Below are positions 25,173-33,555 of a stretch of DNA of 64,000 bases, in pieces; the stretch's first letter is position 1; each line of letters opens with the position of its first letter. The notes under the pieces are model-generated. The model saw nothing but the letters and a program-made list of their open reading frames with translations, ran no database searches and was not told the origin of the DNA. The stretch covers positions 1,302,001-1,366,000 of the forward strand of contig JADJKB010000021.1 in assembly GCA_016706225.1 (NCBI GenBank), read 5' to 3'. The position numbers were made by a program, and so were the translations under genes. This DNA is from Myxococcales bacterium. Lineage in GTDB: Bacteria; Myxococcota_A; Polyangia; Polyangiales; Polyangiaceae.

Positions 25173-26215
25173 TGGCAACACCCCCACTTGGTCTTCAGAT
25201 ACTGAGTGACTTGCTGGATCTCCGGCGACGAGAGCTCGCGCTGGTAGAGCAGAACCTCGGCGATCAAACCGTCGTGGGTGCTCTCGCCGCCGTACAAACC
25301 CTTGGCCACGAAGTTCTGCGCGCGCTGTTTGGTCTCGGGCAGCTTCATCGGGAAATTGCCGGCGGCCTGGCCCTGGAGCGAGACGGTCGCGAGCCCGGTC
25401 GTATGGTGAATCACGCTGATCACGGTCAACGTGGCGAGTGGAAAGGTGGTCGCCGGGGTCGGCCCATAATCATCCACGACTTCGTAAGCGAAGAAGTCGT
25501 AGTCCCGGTGAAATGAGATGTCGTCGACCTCTTGACCGTTCGAGAGCTGGACCACCGGCGGGGCCGTTCCAATACTGTCGCTGGTCACCACCGCGAAGAA
25601 GCTGAGCCCCGCGGAGAAGTCGATGGACTTCTGCGGCAGCACGAAGTGGTCATCCGAACCGTCGAACTCGACGGCGGGCAGGCCATTCAGCGCGTTTTGT
25701 TTCAGGATCGGTCGCATCGACACGAAGGCCTGGGTTGCGTCGTAGGCGTTTCCGGATTGATCCGCCCAGCTGCTCACGACGCCGTTCGTGACCGTGACGC
25801 CGGCGTCTGCGCGCAGCCAGAGCGCGAGCCACTGTGTCGGAACGGGTGACGCTCCGCCCGTCCCACCGCTGCCACCCGTCGCTCCGCCTGTCCCGCCGCT
25901 GCCGCCCGTCGCTCCGCCGACGCCACCGCTGCCGCCTGTTGCGCCGCCGCTACCACTCGCACCGCCGCCCCCACTCGCACCGCCGCTGCCACTCGCGCCA
26001 CCGCTGCCGCTCGTGCCACCGCTGCCACTTGTACCGCCGCTGCCACTCGCGCCGCCTGCGCTGGTGCCACCGGTGGTGCCGGCCGCGCCGCCGCTGCCAC
26101 CGGTCACCGAAGCGTCGCCCGCCGCTCCCCCGACGAGCTCGGCGTCCGTTGGTCCCAGCAGCGAACAGGCGCCGATGACCAGGGCGGCCGCGGCAAGTCC
26201 AAACGCTCGGCGCAT
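25169..26215 (-). CDS. lipoprotein with Gly-rich stalk and LamG/concanavalin-like domain
   Basis: A 348-residue lipoprotein. The signal has lipobox VIGAC (C17). Residues about 38-124 are a Gly/Ser/Thr stalk built on GGSGG-type units. The remainder (about 128-348) is a LamG-like jelly roll: LALWLRADAGV, SWADQSGN, AVEFDGSDDHFVLP, LSFFAVVTSD, GLYGGESTHDGLIAEVLLYQ. This is the usual form of secreted sugar- or surface-binding proteins. It ends in WGCCQ. It is first in the operon and overlaps the membrane kinase start by four bases, so it may sense or display a ligand for that kinase. That link is inference. Confidence 0.82.
   Translation of the reverse strand: MRRAFGLAAAALVIGACSLLGPTDAELVGGAAGDASVTGGSGGAAGTTGGTSAGGASGSGGTSGSGGTSGSGGASGSGGASGGGGASGSGGATGGSGGVGGATGGSGGTGGATGGSGGTGGASPVPTQWLALWLRADAGVTVTNGVVSSWADQSGNAYDATQAFVSMRPILKQNALNGLPAVEFDGSDDHFVLPQKSIDFSAGLSFFAVVTSDSIGTAPPVVQLSNGQEVDDISFHRDYDFFAYEVVDDYGPTPATTFPLATLTVISVIHHTTGLATVSLQGQAAGNFPMKLPETKQRAQNFVAKGLYGGESTHDGLIAEVLLYQRELSSPEIQQVTQYLKTKWGCCQ
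25850..26104. repeat. Gly/Ser-coding low-complexity tandem repeats
   Basis: About 255 bases of imperfect 9-24 base repeats encode the GSGG/TGGSGG stalk of the LamG lipoprotein. They are likely to vary by slippage among relatives. There are no spacers, so it is not a CRISPR. Confidence 0.8.
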
Positions 26216-26373
26216 GAACCTCGAAGGCTATCACGGAATCTGCAGGAACAAGGGCCAGTCCCCCGCGGGAAGGAGGCGCTGGGCGGGCGTCGAATGCTAC
26301 GCTTTGACGCCGGTCACCCCGAGTGCGCAGAACCACCTACACCGCGCGGACGTATCCTCGCCGGAGAACTAGC

Positions 26374-27555
26374 ATGGGATCCAAGTCGTCAGCCTTCACG
26401 GTTCTGGTCTGCAGCCTCGTCTTCAACGCCACCACCGAGCGGTCTGCGCACGCTTGCGGCGCCCTGGTCTCGAACGACAAATCAGTGGTCGCGCAGAGCC
26501 AGCAGCGGGTCCTGATTTCGCTCCGCTCCGACGGCACGAGCAACGTCGTCGTGCAGCTCGGCGTCCCGGAAGCGAGCGCTCCTTTCGGCGCCCTGACGCC
26601 GGTCGCGGGGCTGCCGACACTCGATCCGTCGCCGGTCGACGTGGCGGAGATCGATGGCCTCGACCAGGCAACTCGGCCGCGAGTGAACGGCTCGGATTCG
26701 GGTTCGACCGACAGCGGCAGCTGTGGGTGCGGGTCGACCCCGACGGACGACCTGGCCGGCGGTGGCAAGAACCTCGGGGGCGGCGTTGGGGTCGTGCAGA
26801 TCGTCGACATCGGTCCGGTCACCGCGGCAGCACTGAGCGCCGATTCGACGGCGGCTCTGACCGAGTGGCTGAGCGACAACGGCTTCGTGATCCCCACCGC
26901 AGATCAGGCCAGCGTCGATGCCTACGTGGGCCCCGGAAAGTACTTCGTGGCGTTCAAGCGCAGCGCCCAGGCAGAACCTGGCCCGAGCAGCGTCGGCGTG
27001 AGCTTTTCGGTCCCCGGTGATCAGCGCGGTTACCCGCTGCGGATCTCGCGAGTCGGCGCCGCCGCTCAGCTCGGGATCCAGGTCTTTGTCGCGGCACCGG
27101 AGGTCGTATCCCCAACCGGTTCGGCACCTGCGGGAAATTTCCTGACCCTGACTCTCGCGGACTTCTCGGCGTCCGCACTCTACGACGACTACACCCAGAC
27201 GCTGTTCACGAAGATCGCCGAGATGGGGAGCAAGGCGTTCGTCATCGAGGGTGTCTTTGGCACCGGCTCGGGCTGGCGGCAGGGGCTCGGGCCGAAGCTC
27301 TCGGCCATCACCGAAACGACGCAGGTGTTGTCGCGCATGGCGACCGTGGTTGCGCCGTCGATGCTGACCGAGGACGTTTCGTTCTCCGGCAACGCGCCGA
27401 CGTCGGTGCCACGAGAAGTGACCGCGCTGTTGCTCCCGATCGACGGGCCTGGACCGGGTGGTGGCCAGCACCGAGACCTCTATCTGGCAATGAGCGGGCT
27501 GTCGTTCGCGGCCTTCGGGCTGAGGCGCAAGCTTCGCCGGCTGCCACGGCGCTGA
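26374..27555 (+). CDS. DUF2330 domain protein, exported
   Basis: A 393-residue secreted protein of the DUF2330 family, function unknown. A signal peptide precedes the mature start ACGALVSNDKSVVAQSQQRVL, which keeps the family's N-terminal Cys and QR region. A Ser/Gly/Cys insertion (GSDSGSTDSGSCGCG) is unusual. The C-terminus has a hydrophobic stretch (LYLAMSGLSFAAFGL) followed by RRKLRRLPRR, a possible membrane anchor or sorting tail. The start at 26374 is the ATG nearest the signal; an upstream in-frame ATG lies at 26323. It stands alone between the lipoprotein operon and the copper operon. Confidence 0.75.
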   Translation: MGSKSSAFTVLVCSLVFNATTERSAHACGALVSNDKSVVAQSQQRVLISLRSDGTSNVVVQLGVPEASAPFGALTPVAGLPTLDPSPVDVAEIDGLDQATRPRVNGSDSGSTDSGSCGCGSTPTDDLAGGGKNLGGGVGVVQIVDIGPVTAAALSADSTAALTEWLSDNGFVIPTADQASVDAYVGPGKYFVAFKRSAQAEPGPSSVGVSFSVPGDQRGYPLRISRVGAAAQLGIQVFVAAPEVVSPTGSAPAGNFLTLTLADFSASALYDDYTQTLFTKIAEMGSKAFVIEGVFGTGSGWRQGLGPKLSAITETTQVLSRMATVVAPSMLTEDVSFSGNAPTSVPREVTALLLPIDGPGPGGGQHRDLYLAMSGLSFAAFGLRRKLRRLPRR

Positions 27556-27570
27556 ACCAACCTCCCGAGC

Positions 27571-27599
27571 TTGACGCGGCGCAAGGGCGGGCCCATCTT
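27571..27599 (+). promoter_or_regulatory. predicted sigma-70 type promoter of copper operon
   Basis: TTGACG (27571-27576), a 17-base spacer and CATCTT (27594-27599) form a plausible promoter about 50 bases before the first copper gene. The -10 box is weak. The G/C-tract element lies just downstream, where a repressor could block initiation. Confidence 0.4.
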
Positions 27600-27605
27600 G
27601 GCCTG

Positions 27606-27632
27606 ACCCCCGCCCCCCCCGAGGGGAGGGGT
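27606..27632. promoter_or_regulatory. G/C-tract inverted repeat, candidate CsoR/RcnR-family operator
   Basis: A run ACCCCCGCCCCCCCC is followed by GAGGGGAGGGGT, forming an imperfect inverted repeat with ACCCC/GGGGT ends. CsoR- and RcnR-family repressors bind G-tract sites of this kind. The site sits between the predicted promoter and the ribosome site of the chaperone gene, in an operon that encodes such a repressor. Confidence 0.5.
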
Positions 27633-27645
27633 AAAGGAGCAGCCC

Positions 27646-27849
27646 ATGATCAAGCTGAAGGTCACCGGAATGACCTGCGGACACTGCGAAATGGCCGTAA
27701 AGAAGGCGCTGGGACAGGTCCCCGGAGTGACCGCGGTCAGCAGCGTCGACCGCACCCGAGAGGAAGCCATCGTCGAGGGGGCCCCGGAGATCGGAGCCCT
27801 GATCTCCGCCATCGTCGAAGAGGGCTACTCCGCCGAGGCCGTGGCGTGA
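27646..27849 (+). CDS. copZ: copper chaperone, HMA domain
   Basis: A 67-residue CopZ-like heavy-metal-associated protein. The metal site is MTCGHC near residue 9, in the usual loop after the first strand (IKLKVTGMTCGHC). The length fits a single ferredoxin-like HMA domain. It would carry Cu(I) in the cytoplasm to the P-type ATPase encoded two genes later. AAGGAG lies upstream. Its stop overlaps the repressor's GTG start by four bases (GTGA). Confidence 0.9.
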   Translation: MIKLKVTGMTCGHCEMAVKKALGQVPGVTAVSSVDRTREEAIVEGAPEIGALISAIVEEGYSAEAVA

Positions 27850-28136
27850 AGCACTGCGCCCACGGCCTCAAGCTCGATGGCGCGACGCGAGATGAAGCGC
27901 GACGTCGGCTGCTGTCGATCCGTGGGCATGTCGAAGGTGTGATGCGCATGCTCGAGGACGAATCGGTCTACTGCGTCGACGCGCTCAAACAGATCAAGGC
28001 CATCCACGGCGCGCTCGACAAAGTCGGTGGGATGGTGCTCGCCAGCCATCTGCGTGACCACGTGGTCACGGCAGCCGCGCGCGGCGATGCAGGCGAGATC
28101 GTCGACGAACTGATGGAGGTGCTGAAGTACCGCTGA
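27846..28136 (+). CDS. CsoR/RcnR-family metal-sensing repressor
   Basis: A 96-residue all-helical repressor of the CsoR/RcnR (DUF156) family: RRRLLSIRGHVEGVMRMLED, VYCVDALKQIKAIHGAL, LASHLRDHVV. Family members bind operator DNA until metal binds. The expected ligands here are C43, H68 and H72; Cu(I)-sensing CsoR usually has a Cys at the last place. The N-terminus MKHCAHG adds H3, C4 and H6, as in RcnR-type sites. Context still points to copper. It overlaps the chaperone gene, lies five bases before the ATPase, and probably represses its own operon through the G/C-tract site. Confidence 0.88.
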   Translation: MKHCAHGLKLDGATRDEARRRLLSIRGHVEGVMRMLEDESVYCVDALKQIKAIHGALDKVGGMVLASHLRDHVVTAAARGDAGEIVDELMEVLKYR

Positions 28137-28141
28137 CGGCT

Positions 28142-30487
28142 TTGGCAAACGGCAACATGGTCCCAGCAAGAACTGCGAGCTCTCTGGCCGACGTCGGTGC
28201 TGACACCGACCCGAGCTCCGGCGCACCCGCGACCGCACATTTGGATCTCGGCGTAGGAGGAATGACCTGCGCCAGCTGCGTCGCTCGCGTCGAGCGCACG
28301 CTGAAAAAACAGCCGGGAGTGAAGGCGGCGAGCGTCAATCTGGGCACCGAAAAGGCCAGCATCGACTACCTGCCTGGCGCCGTGAGTCCGCAGCGACTGA
28401 AGGCGGCCATCGTCGACGCGGGCTACGTGGCCATCGATCTCGATACGGAGAAAGATTCGCTCGAGCGCGCCCAGGCAAGAGAACAAGCCGACCTCCGCCG
28501 CGACGTCATGCTGGGCGCAGCGCTCAGCGTGCCGCTGATGTTCGTGGCCATGCTGCCGATGCTCTCGCCGTCGGTCATGCACGCCATGCACCAGGTCCTT
28601 CCCCATCGCGGCTGGGGTTTCGTTCAGCTGGCCCTGGCGGCGCCGGTGCAGCTGTTCGTCGGCGCGCGTTTTTACCGCCAGGCCTTCGCGGAGCTCCGCC
28701 ACCTGAGCCCGGGCATGAACACCCTGGTCATGCTGGGGTCGAGCGCCGCCTTCGGCTACTCGCTGCTCGCGCTGCTCACTCCCCGGATCTTCCCCGAAGG
28801 CACCGCGCATCTCTACTTCGAGGCCTCCTCGGTCATCATCACGCTGGTGCTGCTGGGCAAGTTGTTGGAGGCCCGTGCCAAGGGGCGAACGAGCGACGCG
28901 CTGAAGAAGCTGTTCGGCCTCGCGCCGAAGACGGCGCGTGTGCTGCGGGGAGAGTCGTCCGTCGAGCTCGCGATCGACGCTGTCGTCCCGGACGACCTGA
29001 TCGAGGTCCGGCCGGGAGAGCGCATCCCCACCGACGGTGTGCTCACCGAAGGTTCGAGCTGGGTGGACGAGAGCATGATCACCGGCGAACCCCTGCCCGT
29101 CGAGAAGTCCGTCGGCGGTGAGGTCGTCGCCGGGACCGTCAACCACCGCGGTGCGTTCGTGTTCCGCGCGACGCGGGTCGGCCAGGACACCGTGCTGTCG
29201 CAGATCATTCGACTGGTCGAGCAGGCGCAAGGTGGCAAACCCCCCATCCAACGCCTGGCGGACCGCATCGCGCGGATCTTCGTGCCGCTGGTGATCGTGG
29301 CCGCAGCGCTCACGTTCTCGATCTGGTGGTTCTTCGGGCCAAGTCCGGCGCTGAGCCATGCGTTCGTCGCAGCAGTCAGCGTGCTGGTCATCGCCTGCCC
29401 GTGTGCGATGGGGCTCGCCACACCCACCGCCATCATGGTCGGCACGGGCAAGGCGGCGGAGCTCGGCATGCTGTTTCGAGAGGGCGCCGCGCTGGAGACG
29501 ATGGCCCGACTCGACACCATCGTGCTCGACAAGACGGGTACCTTGACCAAGGGCCACCCCGAGCTGACCCACATCGCGCCGTACGGGGTGACGGAGACGG
29601 AATTGCTCCAGCTCGTCGCGGCCGCCGAGGACCGGAGTGAACACCCGCTTGCCCGTGCAGTCGTAGAAGCCGCCCGGACCCGGGGCATCAGCTTCGGACG
29701 AGCCGACTCGGTGCAGGCGGATCCTGGATTCGGCGTCGAAGCGATCGTCGCGGGACGCCGTGTCGCGGTCGGCGCCGAACGCCTGATGTCGAAGCTCGGC
29801 ATCGACACCGAGCTGGGCCGAGCCGACGCCGCGCGCTTCGCCGTCGAGGGGCGTTCGCCGATCTTCGCCGCGTTCGACGGCAAGCTCGTGGCCACACTCG
29901 CCATCGCCGATCCGCTCAAGGAGGGCAGCCGTGCAGCCGTTCGAGAGCTCCACGCGCTCGGCCTTGGCGTCGCCATGTTGAGCGGCGACAACGGTCGCAC
30001 CGCAGACGCCATCGCCAAAGAGGTCGGCATCGAGCGAGTGCTGGCGGAGGTGCTGCCCGGGGAAAAGGCCGCAGAGATCGCCCGGCTTCAGGCCGCGGGT
30101 CGGCGAGTGGCTTTTGTCGGCGACGGCATCAACGATGCGCCTGCGCTCGCGCGAGCCGACGTGGGCATTGCGATCGGGACGGGCACCGACATCGCGGTCG
30201 AAGCCGGCGACGTGATCCTGATGAGCGGCGATCTCCGCGGCATCGCCAGCGCGATTCGGCTATCCCGCCGCACACTGTCCACAATCCGTCTGAACTTCTT
30301 CTGGGCTTACGCCTACAACGTCGCCCTCATTCCGCTCGCCGCGGGCGCGCTCTACCCGCTCTTCCACCTGCTCTTGAGCCCCATGCTCGCGGCAGCCGCC
30401 ATGAGCATCTCGAGTGTGTTCGTCGTCACGAACAGCCTCCGCTTGCGGCGCTTCGTGCCGACCGCACCGAGCGCTGGAACCGTGTGA
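28142..30487 (+). CDS. copA: copper-translocating P1B-type ATPase
   Basis: A 781-residue Cu(I)-exporting P-type ATPase. It has one N-terminal HMA domain with MTCASC (C43, C46), eight membrane helices, and the TGEP actuator motif. The transport site is CPC (C419, C421), the phosphorylation site is D463 in DKTGT, SEHPLA contains the P1B HP pair, and GDGINDAPAL closes the P domain. Late TM7/TM8 motifs (YN, MSISS) agree with the Cu(I) subgroup. The annotated start is TTG; an ATG at 28157 would shorten it by five residues. It works with the upstream chaperone and repressor in copper detoxification. Confidence 0.93.
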   Translation: MANGNMVPARTASSLADVGADTDPSSGAPATAHLDLGVGGMTCASCVARVERTLKKQPGVKAASVNLGTEKASIDYLPGAVSPQRLKAAIVDAGYVAIDLDTEKDSLERAQAREQADLRRDVMLGAALSVPLMFVAMLPMLSPSVMHAMHQVLPHRGWGFVQLALAAPVQLFVGARFYRQAFAELRHLSPGMNTLVMLGSSAAFGYSLLALLTPRIFPEGTAHLYFEASSVIITLVLLGKLLEARAKGRTSDALKKLFGLAPKTARVLRGESSVELAIDAVVPDDLIEVRPGERIPTDGVLTEGSSWVDESMITGEPLPVEKSVGGEVVAGTVNHRGAFVFRATRVGQDTVLSQIIRLVEQAQGGKPPIQRLADRIARIFVPLVIVAAALTFSIWWFFGPSPALSHAFVAAVSVLVIACPCAMGLATPTAIMVGTGKAAELGMLFREGAALETMARLDTIVLDKTGTLTKGHPELTHIAPYGVTETELLQLVAAAEDRSEHPLARAVVEAARTRGISFGRADSVQADPGFGVEAIVAGRRVAVGAERLMSKLGIDTELGRADAARFAVEGRSPIFAAFDGKLVATLAIADPLKEGSRAAVRELHALGLGVAMLSGDNGRTADAIAKEVGIERVLAEVLPGEKAAEIARLQAAGRRVAFVGDGINDAPALARADVGIAIGTGTDIAVEAGDVILMSGDLRGIASAIRLSRRTLSTIRLNFFWAYAYNVALIPLAAGALYPLFHLLLSPMLAAAAMSISSVFVVTNSLRLRRFVPTAPSAGTV

Positions 30488-30505
30488 CGACGAGCGCCGC
30501 GTACC

Positions 30506-31240
30506 TCAGTCGAAGTCGAGCTCGGGGTAACGACGAAAGAGCCCGTCCTCGTTGAACGGAAGGCGACGCGGCGACGCCAGGTAGGCGGCGATACGCGGGC
30601 GCGCAGCGACCCGGTCCCGCAGGGCAATCAAACCTGGAACGGTCGGCCCGATGCGGCTCATCGCCTTCGGAAACGCGTACTCGAGCCCGCAGACGAGCTG
30701 AAACAGCGACAGGTCGACGTACGACAGCTCGCCTCCCACCAGCCACTGTCCGCCGCGCTGGGTGCCGCGCATGAGCACTCGTTCGAAGTAGCCCAGCAGC
30801 TTCGGCAGCCTCTCACGCAGAAAACTCTGCGTTCTGCGGGCGGCCTCGGGCTTCTGATCTTCGTAATAGAGACCGGACCCGATGGGGTGATGGGTATCGT
30901 GCACCTCGCCCACGACGTCCGCGAGCGTCAGCTGCAGCTGATTGACGAACAGCCGACCTGCCTCGTCGCTGGGACTGAGTTGATGCCGTGGCCCGAGGTA
31001 GAGAAGGATGTTCGCGGTCTGTGCGATCAACAACGGACCGTGGCGCAACACCGGCGGCGCGAACGGCAGCGCCGCCTCCGTTTCACTGCGCAAGAGCGCG
31101 ATCAGGGCCGGGACACCGCCCCCCTCGTCGGCCGGCCGACGCGCGACGTCTTCGTACGGAGCCCCAGCCTCCTCGAGGCTCAGGCGCACGAACTCCCCGC
31201 GCCCCTGGATCGATGGCCAATAGTAGAGCTGATAGGTCAT
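30506..31240 (-). CDS. glutathione S-transferase family protein
   Basis: A 244-residue cytosolic GST. The N-terminal thioredoxin-like domain starts YQLYYWPSIQGRGEFVRLSL, in which the Tyr/Ser near the first strand end would activate glutathione. PPVLRHGPLLIAQTANILLY holds the cis-Pro and the glutathione-binding Gln-Thr region. The C-terminal helical domain contains YVDLSLFQLVCGLEYAF, the N-capping and hydrophobic-staple area. There is an insertion (RRPADEGGG) in the first domain. It converges on the copper ATPase gene. Substrate unknown; a detoxifying or oxidative-stress role is likely. Confidence 0.85.
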   Translation of the reverse strand: MTYQLYYWPSIQGRGEFVRLSLEEAGAPYEDVARRPADEGGGVPALIALLRSETEAALPFAPPVLRHGPLLIAQTANILLYLGPRHQLSPSDEAGRLFVNQLQLTLADVVGEVHDTHHPIGSGLYYEDQKPEAARRTQSFLRERLPKLLGYFERVLMRGTQRGGQWLVGGELSYVDLSLFQLVCGLEYAFPKAMSRIGPTVPGLIALRDRVAARPRIAAYLASPRRLPFNEDGLFRRYPELDFD

Positions 31241-31344
31241 GACCGACGCGAAGCCTCCGCGCTCAAGTTAGCGTGTTCACCCGACCGAGCGAAGACTAGA
31301 GACACGTGCAACCGGGTGGTAGGCTCCCGCGCCCGCCCCGACTC

Positions 31345-32898
31345 ATGCACTCCGAAATCGCCTTCGTTGCCCTGTTCGGCGTCGCGGCCGCCGTCGCGCT
31401 GATGGCCCGCCGACTCCGTGTTCCGTACACGGTCGCGCTGGTCACGGCCGGACTCTTGCTCGGCCACACCAGCACGCTCGCGGCCCCACATCTGACGAAG
31501 GGCCTGCTCTACGCCATCTTTCTTCCGGGCCTGCTGTTCGAGGCCGCATTTCACCTGGAGTTCTCCGACTTCTGGCGCAACAAGCTGGCGATTCACTCGC
31601 TGGCCATCCCGGGGCTCCTGGTGGCCATCGCCCTCACAGCCGGGATCCTGACGCCGGTCGCCAGCGCCCTGCACTTCGTCGAAGGGTTCTCCTTCATCGA
31701 CGGGTTGGTGTTTGCCTCGCTGATCGCCGCGACGGATCCGATCGCGGTCGTCGCGCTGTTCAAGACGATGGGCGTCCCCCGGCGCCTCAATGTGCTGGTC
31801 GAAGGCGAGAGTCTGCTCAACGACGGCACGGCGGTGGTGGTCTTTGCGCTGGTGCTGTCGTTCGCCCTGGGTGAGCCATTCAGTCCGTCGGGAGCGGTCT
31901 TCCAGTTCGTGAAGGTGGTGGGCCTCGGCATCTTCGTGGGCGCCGGTATCGGCTACGGGATTTCGAAGGTCATTCAGCGCGTCGATGACCCGATGATCGA
32001 GATCACGCTGACCACCCTCGCGGCCTACGGCTCCTTCATGCTCGCCGAGCACTTCCACGTCTCGGGTGTGATCGCGACGGTCGTCGCGGGCATGCTGTGC
32101 GGCAACTACGCGGCGCGCACCGGCATGAGCCCGACGACCCGCATCGCGGTGGAGAGTTTCTGGGAGTACGTCGCGTTTGCGCTGAACTCCATCGTGTTCC
32201 TGCTGGTCGGACTCGAAGTGCACATCGACTCGCTGCTGGCGTCGTGGAAGGCCATCGTCGCGGCCTGGCTCGCCGTCACGCTGGGGCGAGCCATCGTGAT
32301 CGGCCTCGTGACGGCGCTCTTGTCCCGGACCAAGGAGCGCATCCCGGCGCGCTGGGCCATGGTCCTGACCTGGGGCGGCCTGCGCGGCGCGCTCTCCATG
32401 GTGCTGGTGCTGGCACTGCCGCTGACGTTCCCGCACCGCGAGCTGCTCGTGAACATGACCTTCGGCGTCGTGCTCCTGTCGATCCTCGTGCAGGGGATCT
32501 CGATGTCCCAGATCCTCACCCGCCTCGGTGTCGCAGGCACCCGCGCCGACCGCCACGAGTACGAGACGCGACGAGGGGCCCTGCTAGCTGCGAAGGCCGC
32601 GCTGACGGGCATCGAGCAGATGCGCGGCGCCGGGTCGTCCTCCACGGAGGTATTGGACCCGTTGGCGGAGGAGTACGAGAAACGCGTGGCATTGGCGGCG
32701 GAGCGTGTGCAAGAGCTTCGGCTCGAGCACAGCACGGTGCACGCCGAAGAGGTCGAGGCCGCCCGGCGGCACCTGCTCCTGGTGGAGAAGGACGAGCTCA
32801 TGCGCGGGCGTAGAGAGGGGATCTTGAGCAGCGAAGCGTTCGACCGACTGGTCGTGGACGTCGACGCGCGACTTCACGAGCTCGACGACGACGACTGA
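31345..32898 (+). CDS. CPA1 family Na+/H+ (cation:proton) antiporter
   Basis: A 517-residue membrane antiporter of the NhaP/NHE type. About 12 hydrophobic segments span residues 5-400. The ion-binding motifs are ATDPIAVVALF and GESLLNDGTAVVVF, both classical for CPA1. A late WGGLRGALSMVLVLALP motif matches the conserved TM11 region. The last about 110 residues are a charged, probably coiled cytoplasmic tail (KRVALAAERVQELRLEHS). It should exchange Na+ or K+ for H+ at the inner membrane. It is divergent from the GST gene; the start at 31345 avoids an unlikely Pro/Arg-rich leader. Confidence 0.92.
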   Translation: MHSEIAFVALFGVAAAVALMARRLRVPYTVALVTAGLLLGHTSTLAAPHLTKGLLYAIFLPGLLFEAAFHLEFSDFWRNKLAIHSLAIPGLLVAIALTAGILTPVASALHFVEGFSFIDGLVFASLIAATDPIAVVALFKTMGVPRRLNVLVEGESLLNDGTAVVVFALVLSFALGEPFSPSGAVFQFVKVVGLGIFVGAGIGYGISKVIQRVDDPMIEITLTTLAAYGSFMLAEHFHVSGVIATVVAGMLCGNYAARTGMSPTTRIAVESFWEYVAFALNSIVFLLVGLEVHIDSLLASWKAIVAAWLAVTLGRAIVIGLVTALLSRTKERIPARWAMVLTWGGLRGALSMVLVLALPLTFPHRELLVNMTFGVVLLSILVQGISMSQILTRLGVAGTRADRHEYETRRGALLAAKAALTGIEQMRGAGSSSTEVLDPLAEEYEKRVALAAERVQELRLEHSTVHAEEVEAARRHLLLVEKDELMRGRREGILSSEAFDRLVVDVDARLHELDDDD

Positions 32899-32960
32899 CG
32901 CTCGCACCTGCCCGTCAGTCGTCGGCTTTGGCTCGGCGGGCTGGAGCGCCGAACGTCAGG

Positions 32961-33362
32961 TCAAGCCCCCTTGTTCAGAGCGTCACGAATCTCGGTGAGG
33001 AGCTCCACTTCTTTGCTGGGCGCCTCGGGCGCGGGAGCCGCTTCCTCCTTGCGCTTCAGCTTGTTCATCGCTCGGATGGCCATGAAAATTACGAACGCGA
33101 CGATGAGGAAATCGAAGACCGTCTGCAGGAAGCTGCCGTACTTGAGCGCCACCGCCGGTTTGTCCCCGACGGCGTCGCGCAAGGTGAGCTGAAGCGCAGT
33201 GAAGTTGACGCCTCCGATCGCGAGCCCGATCGGGGGCATCACCACATCGGCAACGAACGACGTGACGATCTTGCCGAACGACGCTCCAATGATGACACCT
33301 ACCGCCAAGTCTACGACGTTGCCCTTGACTGCAAACTCTTTGAACTCGCTCAACATGCTCAT
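32961..33362 (-). CDS. mscL: large-conductance mechanosensitive channel MscL
   Basis: A 133-residue MscL, which opens under membrane tension to release solutes in hypo-osmotic shock. The N-terminal helix MLSEFKEFAVKGNVVDLAVGVIIG is near-canonical. TM1 carries the gate glycines in VGVIIGASFGKIV. TM2 is FLQTVFDFLIVAFVIFMAIR. The C-terminal cytoplasmic helix ELLTEIRDALN follows an Ala/Pro linker. The length is normal. GGAGAAG lies just upstream of the start. Near the CPA1 antiporter it makes an ion/osmotic pair, but the two genes are convergent and not an operon. Confidence 0.95.
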   Translation of the reverse strand: MSMLSEFKEFAVKGNVVDLAVGVIIGASFGKIVTSFVADVVMPPIGLAIGGVNFTALQLTLRDAVGDKPAVALKYGSFLQTVFDFLIVAFVIFMAIRAMNKLKRKEEAAPAPEAPSKEVELLTEIRDALNKGA

Positions 33363-33555
33363 GTGACTTCTCCGGTCGCTTCTGACGAGCAGCTCCAGCC
33401 AACTCTCGGCCTCCGTGCCGAGGAATGACCGGAAGCGCTAGCGCCACTCGGCGCCGGGACGATACGCCAGCGAGCGCAGAACACCATGTGAGTCCGGCCG
33501 CACCGGTCGCGAAACGCCCGCGAGGACGCCGGGGAAGCGCCCCGTGAGCACTGGC

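Noticed and set aside
25850..26104. Regular short repeats resembling an array
   Set aside because: Repeats are in frame, encode a Gly/Ser stalk and have no unique spacers, so it is not a CRISPR.
27968..29953. A 661-codon open frame antisense to copA
   Set aside because: It lies fully within a certain gene and its composition is that of a GC-rich shadow frame.
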